From Defluviitaleaceae bacterium (GTDB lineage: Bacteria > Bacillota > Clostridia > Lachnospirales > WRAX01): 40,358 nt of DNA. This document shows positions 1 to 7,690 of this stretch, one piece after another. The translations under genes and the position numbers were made by a program. Each line of letters starts with the position of its first letter. The stretch's first letter is position 1. The notes beneath the pieces are model-generated. The model searched no databases, had not been told where the DNA came from, and saw only the letters and a program-made list of their open reading frames with translations. The stretch covers positions 1 to 40,358 of the forward strand of contig WRAC01000022.1 of the NCBI GenBank assembly GCA_009780415.1. Direction: 5' to 3'.

Positions 1-28
1 TATGAATCCTATTTATTAATTCAATTAG

Positions 29-67
29 CAAAACCCCTTTCGTTATGGCTTCTCGGAAGGGGTTTTG
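29..67. terminator. Bidirectional hairpin terminator candidate
   Basis: A perfect 11-bp stem (CAAAACCCCTT at 29-39, AAGGGGTTTTG at 57-67) encloses a 17-nt loop. Each strand ends its stem in a short T run, so it could stop transcription from either side. It lies beyond the end of the ABC permease gene on the - strand. Confidence 0.5.
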
Positions 68-78
68 TCGACAGTCTG

Positions 79-109
79 AGACCTTGGGACTCCTTCCAAG
101 GTCTTTTTT
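79..109 (+). terminator. Rho-independent terminator for an upstream + strand gene
   Basis: A 9-bp stem (AGACCTTGG at 79-87 and CCAAGGTCT at 96-104) is followed at once by TTTTT. The orientation fits a + strand gene lying left of the window. Its T tract runs into the stop codon of the convergent permease gene (108-110). Confidence 0.65.
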
Positions 110-1706
110 AAAGCGCATTAAACAACTGTTGTCCCTTCGAGCGCAAGAAGACCGACAATGTTCCTGACAGAATGGTAATAACCCCCGCCGCCAGATAGGA
201 AAACTCGGTCAGCGAAAGGCCGCTGAAGTAAAAGCCCACGCCGCACAGCGCTGTTATCGCCATGCCCGCCAGCATTGTTATCAGCACACTGGCGCTTTGT
301 TTAACGGCTTGAACGGGGTTTTTCCAATCCAGCTTGGGGAAATAGAGGTTGATTATCAAGCCCAAAACCGCCATTAATACGCAAAAGCTTACCAACGCTA
401 ACGCCATACCTGTGAAAAGCGGCCAGCCAGTATTTGTAAGGATCGCCAGAACCCCCGTGTTTATGACGGTTAACGGCACGGTTACAAGGAGGTTGAACGC
501 TATTTTTGCCTTAGCGATGTCCCAAAACCGCACGGGCAGTGTTTTCAATATCCACAAGCTGTTCCCTTCCATCGAAATTGACGGAGCGGTCACCAGGCAA
601 ATGCCCACGCAAAACATAGCGGCAACAGCCGTTATATTCAGTATCAGATCACCGCCGCCGGGCAGCGCCAGCATTTCCGCCATTGATTCATAACCCATTA
701 CCGCCATGGCTATTATATAAATCGTAAATAACACTATGCCTATCGCGGTGTTCATGACATAAACGGGCGACGAGAAGTATAATTTTGCCTCTTTGCTGAG
801 CAATGCGCCGAAAACGCTGGAAACAGAAACATTTTCAAGCTTAAAATTGTTTCGGGTATACCGTTCGCTCAGGGCGGCGTTTATGCGCATATACGCCCTC
901 GCAAAACCCATTATCGCCAAGCCGGCCAAACCTACGGACAGCGCCGCCAGGAACAGCCAGCTTGAAACGCTGTCCGTTGCCAGTGATTCCGCGTAAAGGC
1001 GCGCGGGCGGATAAAACCGTGTGATTCCGGTTAACGATGTCAACCCGGCTTCCATCTGCTCCGGCGTTTGCGCCGGCAGCGCGTAACTGCCCACTATAAG
1101 CGCGACAAACAAAGCCAGATATAAGATTAACGTCACCGCGTTTGCAAAGCGGAATCTCGCGCTGGCATACATGATTGGGAACGCGATAACCGCGCCGATA
1201 ACCAGCGGAATCAATGGTAAAAGCAAAGTGGCTGTAATACCCGCCGCGTAAAAAACAGGGCCCGCGTTTGATTTTATCCCGTAAACCACCAGTCCGGGTA
1301 GCGTTAACGCAAAGCAGGGTAAAAAGCCCGTCACGTACAACCCCAAAAGCTTGCTGCCCAAGACCGCGCCCGGCTTTACAGGGAGCGCGGCCAGCAAATT
1401 AAAATCTCTGGCGGCGTACAAATAACCCGGCGCTTTATACAGCGCCATAAAAAACGCGGTAAAACTGCCGGCAAGCGCTATCATCGCAAGCATTATATCC
1501 TGCATTTCAGCATCGAAGAGCACACTCGCCATCATCCAATAATACATTGCGATTGTATAAATTATAGCGGCAGCGGCGATTACAATAACCGATGCCAACG
1601 CAACGGTGCGCGCCTGCACCTTGCCGCTTTTTGCGCTGTGCGCGAGTTTGTTTAATCCATAGCTGTTAACAAGGCTCGCCTTTAGCAAAATAAACATTTT
1701 ATTCAT
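108..1706 (-). CDS. ABC-2 type transporter permease
   Basis: A 532-residue polytopic membrane protein with about a dozen hydrophobic segments spread over its whole length. It would form the membrane channel of an exporter whose ATPase is encoded just upstream. The first segments start near residue 36 (a long Val/Ile/Ala stretch), and a soluble stretch between two membrane blocks lies around residues 275-305. The start codon overlaps the ATPase stop as ATGA, so the two are translationally coupled. No motif points to a substrate. Bacterial two-gene ABC exporters of this layout move peptides, drugs or lipids, but nothing here narrows it. Confidence 0.85.
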   Translation of the reverse strand: MNKMFILLKASLVNSYGLNKLAHSAKSGKVQARTVALASVIVIAAAAIIYTIAMYYWMMASVLFDAEMQDIMLAMIALAGSFTAFFMALYKAPGYLYAARDFNLLAALPVKPGAVLGSKLLGLYVTGFLPCFALTLPGLVVYGIKSNAGPVFYAAGITATLLLPLIPLVIGAVIAFPIMYASARFRFANAVTLILYLALFVALIVGSYALPAQTPEQMEAGLTSLTGITRFYPPARLYAESLATDSVSSWLFLAALSVGLAGLAIMGFARAYMRINAALSERYTRNNFKLENVSVSSVFGALLSKEAKLYFSSPVYVMNTAIGIVLFTIYIIAMAVMGYESMAEMLALPGGGDLILNITAVAAMFCVGICLVTAPSISMEGNSLWILKTLPVRFWDIAKAKIAFNLLVTVPLTVINTGVLAILTNTGWPLFTGMALALVSFCVLMAVLGLIINLYFPKLDWKNPVQAVKQSASVLITMLAGMAITALCGVGFYFSGLSLTEFSYLAAGVITILSGTLSVFLRSKGQQLFNAL

Positions 1707-2410
1707 TCCGTCAGCTCCAGGAACAGATTTTCTAGGGACTTGTCACCTGTGACTTTGTTTGTTTCTCCGCTTACAACAAGTTTCCCGGCTTTGATTATAG
1801 CTATCTTATCGCATAATTTTTCGGCTACATCCAAAATATGTGTTGAGAAGAAAACGGCGCCGCCCCTGCCGCATATGGCCTTGAGCTGCTCTTTAAGCGT
1901 AAATGCGGCTTTCGGGTCAAGGCCGACGAATGGTTCGTCGAGGATCAGCAGCTCCGGTTCGCGCATAAGGGCCGAAATAAGCGCCAGTTTCTGCTTCATG
2001 CCATGGGAGTAGGACGACACCAAATCCCCCAGGCTGTTTGTAAGCTCCAGAACACCGGCATACTTGCGGATTCCGTTCTCCCGCTTCTCCTTGTCCAGCC
2101 CGCATACATCAGCGATAAACTTTAAATATTTAATTCCGGTCATATTAACATACAAATCCGGGCTGTCCGGTATATAAGCTATGCTGTGTTTGCTTTCCAG
2201 CGGTTCGTCCTTTACGGACTTGCCTTTCATATATATTTCGCCCGTCTCGTACTCCAATATCCCGGTCACGCATTTCATGGCGGTGGTTTTTCCCGCTCCG
2301 TTATGGCCTATAAAACCGTAGATTTCCCCTGCCCTTACCGTAAGCGACAGCGAATCCACCGCTTTCTTGCCGTTTTTGTACGTCTTTGTCAGATTTTTGA
2401 TTTCGAGCAT
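1703..2410 (-). CDS. ABC transporter ATP-binding protein
   Basis: A 235-residue ATPase that powers the coupled permease. Walker A reads GHNGAGKTT and Walker B LLILDEPFVGLD. The signature region is SYSHGMKQKLAL, a variant of LSGGQ common in ABC-2 exporters, and the H-loop is in FFSTHIL. The ATG at 2410 is chosen over an upstream alternative at 2446 because AAGGAGAG sits about six bases in front of it. A TTGACA/TATAAT promoter lies at 2438-2466. The C-terminus is the usual short exporter form with no extra domain. Confidence 0.9.
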   Translation of the reverse strand: MLEIKNLTKTYKNGKKAVDSLSLTVRAGEIYGFIGHNGAGKTTAMKCVTGILEYETGEIYMKGKSVKDEPLESKHSIAYIPDSPDLYVNMTGIKYLKFIADVCGLDKEKRENGIRKYAGVLELTNSLGDLVSSYSHGMKQKLALISALMREPELLILDEPFVGLDPKAAFTLKEQLKAICGRGGAVFFSTHILDVAEKLCDKIAIIKAGKLVVSGETNKVTGDKSLENLFLELTE

Positions 2411-2437
2411 ACATTCTCTCCTTATTTTTATAACAAA

Positions 2438-2466
2438 ATTATACAACTAATTCTTATCTATGTCAA
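2438..2466 (-). promoter_or_regulatory. SigmaA-type promoter of the ABC exporter operon
   Basis: On the - strand there is a perfect TTGACA (2461-2466), a 17-base spacer and a perfect TATAAT (2438-2443), 28 bases upstream of the ATPase start codon. Both hexamers match the consensus, so expression without a repressor should be strong. Confidence 0.8.
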
Positions 2467-2483
2467 TATAATTTACGATAAAT

Positions 2484-2498
2484 GTAACTATTAGTTAC
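2484..2498. promoter_or_regulatory. Palindromic operator candidate upstream of the ABC exporter promoter
   Basis: GTAACTA and TAGTTAC form a perfect 7-bp inverted repeat around a single central base. The site sits 18 bases upstream of the -35 hexamer (2461-2466). The word TACGAT occurs on both sides of it. The regulator is not encoded next to it. Confidence 0.45.
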
Positions 2499-2515
2499 GA
2501 TTAGGTAAAAAATAC

Positions 2516-2534
2516 GGGCGGCATTTCGCCGCCC
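2516..2534 (-). terminator. Rho-independent terminator of the histidine kinase operon
   Basis: A perfect 7-bp GC stem (GGGCGGC and GCCGCCC) with a 5-nt loop is followed on the - strand by GTATTTTTTACC. The last base of the kinase stop codon is part of the stem. Confidence 0.7.
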
Positions 2535-3205
2535 TACAATGGAAATGATATTTCAACCGTGCAACCCTCGCCCGGCTTGCCCGTAATGTGTATCCCACCG
2601 CCTAACTGCACTGCCAGGGCACCGGCGGCAAAAAGCCCTATGCCGGAGCCGTTTTCCTTTGTAGTAAAGCGCGGTTCAAAGGCTTTTGCGGCTTCGGCTT
2701 TGTCAATGCCTTTACCGTTATCGCTGATTACGACAAGCGCCCTGCCCCTTTCCTCCGTTAACGTTATCTGTACTTTGCCCCGGCCTTTCGGCGGCCCGTC
2801 CCGTGACTTTATCGCCTCAACCGCGTTTTTAATAATATTATTAAAAATAAGGCGCAGGCGGCATGGAGGAGCTTGAATGGTTATCTTTTGCCCGGCTTTA
2901 ACATGAAACGCAATGTCACCGCCGTATGTCGCCGCGAAGGGCGCGGTTATGTCCTCCAATAAAGCCCTAAGCTCCGTGCGCCCCGCCGTTTCAGGGGCAA
3001 TAGCCAGCTCCGCCAGCCCCGTCATCAACTCGTTTACCTTACCCAATTCCCGTTTTATTATTTCATAACGTCCCCTGTCCTCATCGGCGCTGTTTAATTC
3101 AAGAAGATTCAAATTTACAAGCGCCAGCGCCAGCGGATTCCTAACCTCATGGGCCAGGGTTGCCGCCATTTCGTTTAGGGACAAAGTAAAATCGTCCTTA
3201 CTCAT
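2534..3205 (-). CDS. Soluble sensor histidine kinase (HisKA plus HATPase)
   Basis: A 223-residue kinase core with no membrane segment and no recognisable sensor domain. The H-box (LAHEVRNPLALAL, His19 as phosphoacceptor), N-box (NNIIKNAVEAI), G1 (DNGKGID) and G2 (GSGIGLFAAG) are all present, so it should be catalytically competent. It resembles the catalytic half of sporulation-type kinases. Its ATG overlaps the stop of the upstream LysM gene as ATGA, which implies coupled translation and probably a shared job. No response regulator is adjacent. A terminator follows at once. Confidence 0.85.
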   Translation of the reverse strand: MSKDDFTLSLNEMAATLAHEVRNPLALALVNLNLLELNSADEDRGRYEIIKRELGKVNELMTGLAELAIAPETAGRTELRALLEDITAPFAATYGGDIAFHVKAGQKITIQAPPCRLRLIFNNIIKNAVEAIKSRDGPPKGRGKVQITLTEERGRALVVISDNGKGIDKAEAAKAFEPRFTTKENGSGIGLFAAGALAVQLGGGIHITGKPGEGCTVEISFPL

Positions 3206-4599
3206 TCGTCCATTACAGTCTCAACCCGCGGCATCAGCAACACCCTGCCGAAGAAGATCATATCGGGATGGGTAATACCGTTTACTTCCATGACCTTTTC
3301 AATCATGTCCGTTGTGCCGTAGTATCTGAAGCAAATGCCGCTGAGGGTGTCGCCGCGCTGTACCGTGTAGGTGTCGAACTCCCCGTTTTCCATAAGCGCC
3401 GCCATTGCGTCCTGATGCGTAAGCCCGACATTTGGCGTGGCGGTTGGGTTTACTGCGGGGGGTTCGGAAAGGTTTACCGGTATCTGGTTGGGCGATGGCG
3501 TGGTTTGCGGCTGATGGACGCCCGGCTCGGTAACCGGCTGAGGGGTGGCGGAAATGTTAAGCGGTGATGTTGTGGGCACCGTTTCAGGTTCGGGCGTAGT
3601 GGAGATTGCCGTGTAATCCCGCGGAATGATTGTTACATCCTGTGTTTCGGGTAAGATGTTTACAACTCCCCGGTTTTCGTCGAAATTGCTTGGAGCGCGG
3701 TTTTGATCAGCGGGGGCGAAAACCGGCTCGGATGCCTGCGCCACCATCTGGTTCACCTGGTTCAACACGTAACCGAACGCGCTGTTCAACGCGCTCATAT
3801 CCTTTTCAAGCTGCGTGATCTTTCCGTCGCCCTGTATCAGCCCCGCGCCCATGATAAAGCATATTACAAACAAAACGGCGCTTAAGCTGACCAGCATGTT
3901 TACGACTTTTTTATATTCGGGAGAACCCATGACGCGCTTCTCTGTCCCGCGTGAGCTGTCGCGCGTCCGGTATGAATCGCTCCTGGTGCGGAAATCCACC
4001 GTTTTGCCGGCTTTTTCACCGGCCTTTCCGCGCGAAAAACCCCTTACACTTGAAAGCCTGTGGTCAAGTATGTATTCCTGCATCCCCCGGTTGCGGTCAT
4101 AAAATATAAAATACCCCTTGGCCTCAACCATTTCGCTCATGTTTTTTTCCCATAAATAAAAGCTTTCCAGTTTTTCAACGGGGTCAATGACCAGCAGGGA
4201 ATGATAGGGTTTTATGAAATTATTCATATGATAATCGGCGCAAACCGGGTTCAGGCCCGTTCCGTAGCCCGGCTGGGACTGCATCCATCCTACGATTTCA
4301 TATCCCTCGAAATACTTATCCAGGCAAGATTGCGCGTACTCGAAGCTCTCGTCCGTAAATGTTTCCGCGCCGTCGTCCCGCGCCGTGTATTTGCCTTGAA
4401 CGGCGCCGCACACAAACAAATACCCCTGGCTGTCTATCACCATGTATTTGCCGATAAGGAAGGCCAGCCTTTCGTTATCCCCGCCGGATTCGGCAAAGCG
4501 TTTCAAATAGCTTATCGCGTAATCCTCAACATAGATGCGCAGGCGGTCGTCCACCCCGCCAATCTGCCGTATATTCGTCGGCAGCTCAAATTCATTCAT
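3202..4599 (-). CDS. Membrane-anchored LysM protein with degenerate JAMM/MPN-like N-terminal domain
   Basis: A 465-residue protein. Residues about 25-170 look like a JAMM/MPN fold: the segment WMQSQPGYGTGLNPVCAD (105-122) lines up with the family's WxHSHPGFG...S..D metal motif. Both zinc-binding histidines are replaced by Gln, so it is probably not a protease. A basic Arg/Ser/Lys-rich linker follows (185-230), then one membrane segment (232-254), a short coiled stretch, a Pro/Thr-rich external linker (about 305-390) and a C-terminal LysM (YTVQRGDTLSGICFRYYG). The topology would place the pseudo-JAMM domain in the cytoplasm and LysM on peptidoglycan. The ATG at 4599 has GGAGG seven bases upstream, so it is preferred to a TTG at 4605. 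The JAMM reading is motif-based and tentative. Confidence 0.7.
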   Translation of the reverse strand: MNEFELPTNIRQIGGVDDRLRIYVEDYAISYLKRFAESGGDNERLAFLIGKYMVIDSQGYLFVCGAVQGKYTARDDGAETFTDESFEYAQSCLDKYFEGYEIVGWMQSQPGYGTGLNPVCADYHMNNFIKPYHSLLVIDPVEKLESFYLWEKNMSEMVEAKGYFIFYDRNRGMQEYILDHRLSSVRGFSRGKAGEKAGKTVDFRTRSDSYRTRDSSRGTEKRVMGSPEYKKVVNMLVSLSAVLFVICFIMGAGLIQGDGKITQLEKDMSALNSAFGYVLNQVNQMVAQASEPVFAPADQNRAPSNFDENRGVVNILPETQDVTIIPRDYTAISTTPEPETVPTTSPLNISATPQPVTEPGVHQPQTTPSPNQIPVNLSEPPAVNPTATPNVGLTHQDAMAALMENGEFDTYTVQRGDTLSGICFRYYGTTDMIEKVMEVNGITHPDMIFFGRVLLMPRVETVMDE

Positions 4600-4739
4600 A
4601 TGCAAACCTCCATAACATTGCGGTTGTTATAGAAGAATAGCATACTTGTCTTACAAATTTTGGTAAATTATGGTATGTGTACTAATTATTTACATTAATC
4701 TTTCGACATGAAAATAATGAATTGGATAATAATAGGGAC

Positions 4740-5363
4740 ATGGAGAATGGAAAACATAGACCCGGATATATTAGTGTGGCGGATAAAATGGCGGCGCAGA
4801 AATTGGGGCTTGAAGTTTATAAGCTTGGGCGGCTTACCGGTTTTCGCGGTGTCGATTTGCTGTGCATAGGGACGGACAGGGCGACGGGCGACAGCCTCGG
4901 GCCGCTTGTGGGGGAGCGTCTGCGGCGGAAGCTGGATTCCGCAAGCGGCTTGGTCAGGCTGTTCGGAACGCTTGAGAAGCCTGTCCACGCCACTAATCTG
5001 ACCGAAACAATCCTGCATATAAGCAAAAAAGCGGGTCGTTTACTAATCGCCGTGGACGCGTCCTTGGGTAAAGCCGGGCATGTGGGAACCATAACGGTGG
5101 GGCGCGGGAGCATTCTGCCCGGAGCTTGCCTTTCGAAAGATTTGCCCGCCGTCGGAGATATCTTTATCACGGGTGTTGTTAACACCCATTCATCACATGC
5201 GGGCGCTACGCTTCAAAGCACGAGGCTGGCGGTTGTAATGCGCATGGCGCGGGCTATTGCGCGGGGGCTTTTGTTTGGGGTGGGTATGCTGTGTTATGAG
5301 GGGGAGATTACGGCTTGCCATACTTCGCCAGATTATTATTCGCGTAACGATGGTCGTCCGTGA
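4740..5363 (+). CDS. yyaC: Sporulation protein YyaC (spore protease-like, DUF1256)
   Basis: A 207-residue protein matching the YyaC family, found in spore formers and distantly related to the germination protease/hydrogenase maturation peptidase fold. Recognisable blocks are LLCIGTDRATGDSLGPLVG, HATNLTETI, IAVDASLG and a C-terminal VNTHSSHAGATLQSTRL. An Asp-rich front motif (GTDRATGD) and a second Asp (VDASLG) fit a metal or catalytic role. No start has a good ribosome site; an in-frame TTG at 4722 is the alternative to this ATG. The last 56 bases overlap the convergent CYTH gene, so roughly 18 C-terminal codons may be a gene-specific extension. Confidence 0.85.
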   Translation: MENGKHRPGYISVADKMAAQKLGLEVYKLGRLTGFRGVDLLCIGTDRATGDSLGPLVGERLRRKLDSASGLVRLFGTLEKPVHATNLTETILHISKKAGRLLIAVDASLGKAGHVGTITVGRGSILPGACLSKDLPAVGDIFITGVVNTHSSHAGATLQSTRLAVVMRMARAIARGLLFGVGMLCYEGEITACHTSPDYYSRNDGRP

Positions 5364-5778
5364 CCTCTTTGCCGAACCACCACGGCGGGATGAAGGATTG
5401 CGCTTCCTTTACCGTGGGAAATTCAACCTCAACAGTAATAAGGCCTTGCAAATCCCCGTAATAAATGTCCAGTTCCGCCGTAAGGCCGGCGTCTAAAGGG
5501 ATTTTATAACGCGTCTTGGATATGGTCCCCGGTTCGGTTTTCAACCACAGGAAATCGAACTGGCCTTTTGACAGGGGTATTTCATATTCGCCGCGTATTA
5601 TGGTTCCGCGGGTTTTTACTGTCAGGTAATGTTCATCCCCCATGCCGCGAAGGCGGATAGCCGGTTCGAAGGATATATAACCCTGTGTTATTTCTACGCG
5701 GGGATAAACGTTAAGGTCAAAATCCGGATAATCCGGCAAGAATCTGCGTTCTATTTCAATATTTGCGGAATTTGCCAT
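5308..5778 (-). CDS. CYTH domain protein (triphosphate tunnel metalloenzyme family)
   Basis: A 156-residue single-domain protein. It starts with the family's EIERRF (the ExExK/R triphosphate-binding motif) and continues with alternating charged strands (IRLRGM, YLTVKTRG, RGEYEIPL, AELDIYYG, VEVEFPT) typical of the eight-strand tunnel. CYTH enzymes act on tripolyphosphate, thiamine triphosphate or ATP; the substrate cannot be told here. The start has AAGGAG eight bases upstream. The 3' end overlaps yyaC convergently. Its 5' side shares an intergenic palindrome with the exonuclease gene. Confidence 0.85.
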   Translation of the reverse strand: MANSANIEIERRFLPDYPDFDLNVYPRVEITQGYISFEPAIRLRGMGDEHYLTVKTRGTIIRGEYEIPLSKGQFDFLWLKTEPGTISKTRYKIPLDAGLTAELDIYYGDLQGLITVEVEFPTVKEAQSFIPPWWFGKEVTDDHRYANNNLAKYGKP

Positions 5779-5799
5779 AATATTGCTCCTTATATGTAA

Positions 5800-5826
5800 T
5801 ATATGGTATATTTATTATACCATATA
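5800..5826. promoter_or_regulatory. Perfect 27-bp palindrome between divergent genes
   Basis: TATATGGTATA (5800-5810) and TATACCATATA (5816-5826) are perfect 11-bp inverted repeats around TTTAT. The palindrome sits in the 65-base gap between the divergent CYTH and exonuclease genes, where the promoters must be. This suggests an operator acting on both. The sequence is also -10-like on either strand. Confidence 0.5.
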
Positions 5827-5843
5827 AGCAAAAGAGGGATACG

Positions 5844-7658
5844 ATGAAAAAGGTTAAAGCAAAAAATCCCAAAAAGACAGATGCAAATAATATAAAGCCG
5901 GACGGCGAGATACGTTCCGGCGTTTTTGCGCGGGAATTGGGACGGTATATTGTGCGGCTTTCCGGCGGCAGGCAGAGTACTGTTTACATACGGGAGGATA
6001 AAACCCTCGGCGCCCAGCCCGGTCAGGCAGTGCTTGTACGCATGCCGAACCAAGGCAAAAGCCGTAAGCTTTATAATGGGGAGGTTCTGCGGATAATCGG
6101 GAATGAACGCGACCCCGGAGTTGATATACAGTCCATCGTTATAGCGCAGGGTATGCCGTTTGAATTTACGCCGGATGCGCTTGACGAAGCCGCTCAGACA
6201 CCGGTAAATGTTATCCTTGATGATATAACGGGGCGGGTTGATTATCGGCTGCAATACGCGATAACGATGGACGGGGCGGACGCGAAGGACTTGGACGACG
6301 CCGTTTATCTGGAGAATAATGACGGGCGCTGGAAATTATATGTGCATATTGCGGACGTGGCGCATTATGTGCATTTTGGCGGAGCGATGGATAAAAACGC
6401 CTACACGCGGGGGACAAGCGCGTATCTGGCCGATAGGGTTATACCCATGCTTCCCGTGGAGCTTTCGAACGGGATTTGCTCGCTGAATGCCGGGGAGGAC
6501 AGGCTGGCGGTGAGCTGCGTTATGGAGATTGGCGCGGACGGGGCGGTTTTGGGCAGCGAGATATGTGAGAGCGTTATAAATGTCAAGGAACGAATGACTT
6601 ACGGCGCGGTGCTTGATATCCTTGAATCCGGCGAAGGCTTGCCTATGTTGTTTGAGATGAAAAAGCTTGCCGGGGTTTTGAAGGAGAACCGAAAAACGCG
6701 CGGGGCTATTGAGCTTGTGTCGTCCGAATGCCGTTTTACGCTGGACGATAGCGGTCATCCCATTGATGTGGCGCGGGCCAGTGCTACGGTAGCAACGTCA
6801 ATTATTGAGGAATTTATGATCATTTGCAATGAGACCGTGGCGCGGACGATGAGGAAAAACCAGATGCCGCTGCTTTACCGCGTACATGACAGTTCGTCGC
6901 CTGATAAGCTGGATAAGCTTTATAATTTGGCGCATGTGCTGGGGCTCCGGAAGAGAAAATTTTCAACCACAAAAAACGCAAAAAAACACAAAAAAGGGCA
7001 AAAACCTAAAACGGATTCCGTGCTTTATTCCTCAAAGGCTGTGCAGGCCCTTATTAAGCTTGCGAATGGCACGCAGTATGAGGAAATCATCAACCGCGCG
7101 GCGTTGGGCTGTATGCAGCAGGCTGTTTATTCCGCGCGGAATACCGGGCATTATGGGCTGGCTTCGCAATGTTACTGTCATTTTACTGCGCCTATACGCA
7201 GGTATCCCGATTTGTTCTGCCACCGCATGGTGAAGGCCTATCTACGCGGCGGCTTTGACAAAGATGAGAAAACTCAGATAAAGCAGGGGCTTGCCGAAAC
7301 GGCGCGGCATCTGTCCGCTATGGAGCGCCGCGCGGTTGAGGCGGAACGCGAGGTTGAAAACTTGAAAAAGGCGCAGTATATGGCGGATAAATTGGGGCAG
7401 GTTTTTACCGGGCGCATAACGGGCATACAGCGCTGGGGGATGTATGTTGAGCTGCCCAACACCGTTGAGGGACTGGTGGGCTACAGGCATATGAATGATG
7501 ATTTTTATATCGTTGACGAGGAAAACTACCGGGTTTACGGCCAGCGGACGCGAAAAACATTCAGGCTGGGCGATAATGTGCGCGTCTGCGTTGTTGAGGC
7601 CGATATAGAGCGCAGAAATTTAGATATGGTAATTGTAGACAAAAACATGAAAATATGA
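5844..7658 (+). CDS. rnr: RNase R/RNase II family 3'-5' exoribonuclease
   Basis: A 604-residue processive exoribonuclease. After a Lys-rich leader come cold-shock/OB-like sequence (about 20-110), the RNB catalytic domain with DGADAKDLDDA (143-153) carrying the magnesium-binding Asp cluster, ARNTGHYGLA and CHFTAPIRRYPDL, and a C-terminal S1 domain (about 518-595). It is shorter than typical RNase R (over 700 residues) because the N-terminal helix-turn-helix/first cold-shock region is missing. Residues 373-391 (about KFSTTKNAKKHKKGQKPK) are a Lys-rich insert with repeat-like DNA. The start has AGAGGG about six bases upstream. Confidence 0.9.
   Translation: MKKVKAKNPKKTDANNIKPDGEIRSGVFARELGRYIVRLSGGRQSTVYIREDKTLGAQPGQAVLVRMPNQGKSRKLYNGEVLRIIGNERDPGVDIQSIVIAQGMPFEFTPDALDEAAQTPVNVILDDITGRVDYRLQYAITMDGADAKDLDDAVYLENNDGRWKLYVHIADVAHYVHFGGAMDKNAYTRGTSAYLADRVIPMLPVELSNGICSLNAGEDRLAVSCVMEIGADGAVLGSEICESVINVKERMTYGAVLDILESGEGLPMLFEMKKLAGVLKENRKTRGAIELVSSECRFTLDDSGHPIDVARASATVATSIIEEFMIICNETVARTMRKNQMPLLYRVHDSSSPDKLDKLYNLAHVLGLRKRKFSTTKNAKKHKKGQKPKTDSVLYSSKAVQALIKLANGTQYEEIINRAALGCMQQAVYSARNTGHYGLASQCYCHFTAPIRRYPDLFCHRMVKAYLRGGFDKDEKTQIKQGLAETARHLSAMERRAVEAEREVENLKKAQYMADKLGQVFTGRITGIQRWGMYVELPNTVEGLVGYRHMNDDFYIVDEENYRVYGQRTRKTFRLGDNVRVCVVEADIERRNLDMVIVDKNMKI
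6960..7015 (+). repeat. A-rich repeat-like insertion inside the exoribonuclease gene
   Basis: An A/C-rich stretch of about 55 bases, with reiterated CAAAAAA-type units, is unlike the GC-rich codons on either side. In one unused frame it reads NHKKRKKTQK, the style of the short HK-rich repeat elements seen scattered in many anaerobe genomes. It keeps the reading frame open and adds about 19 residues. Confidence 0.5.
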
Positions 7659-7664
7659 TATAAT
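7636..7664 (+). promoter_or_regulatory. Promoter of the serC operon
   Basis: TAGACA (7636-7641), a 17-base spacer and TATAAT (7659-7664) straddle the end of the exoribonuclease gene, 27 bases before the serC start. This allows the serine operon to be transcribed separately from the gene before it. Confidence 0.6.
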
Positions 7665-7690
7665 AGAAAAAATTTTGTAGGAGGATTTAT

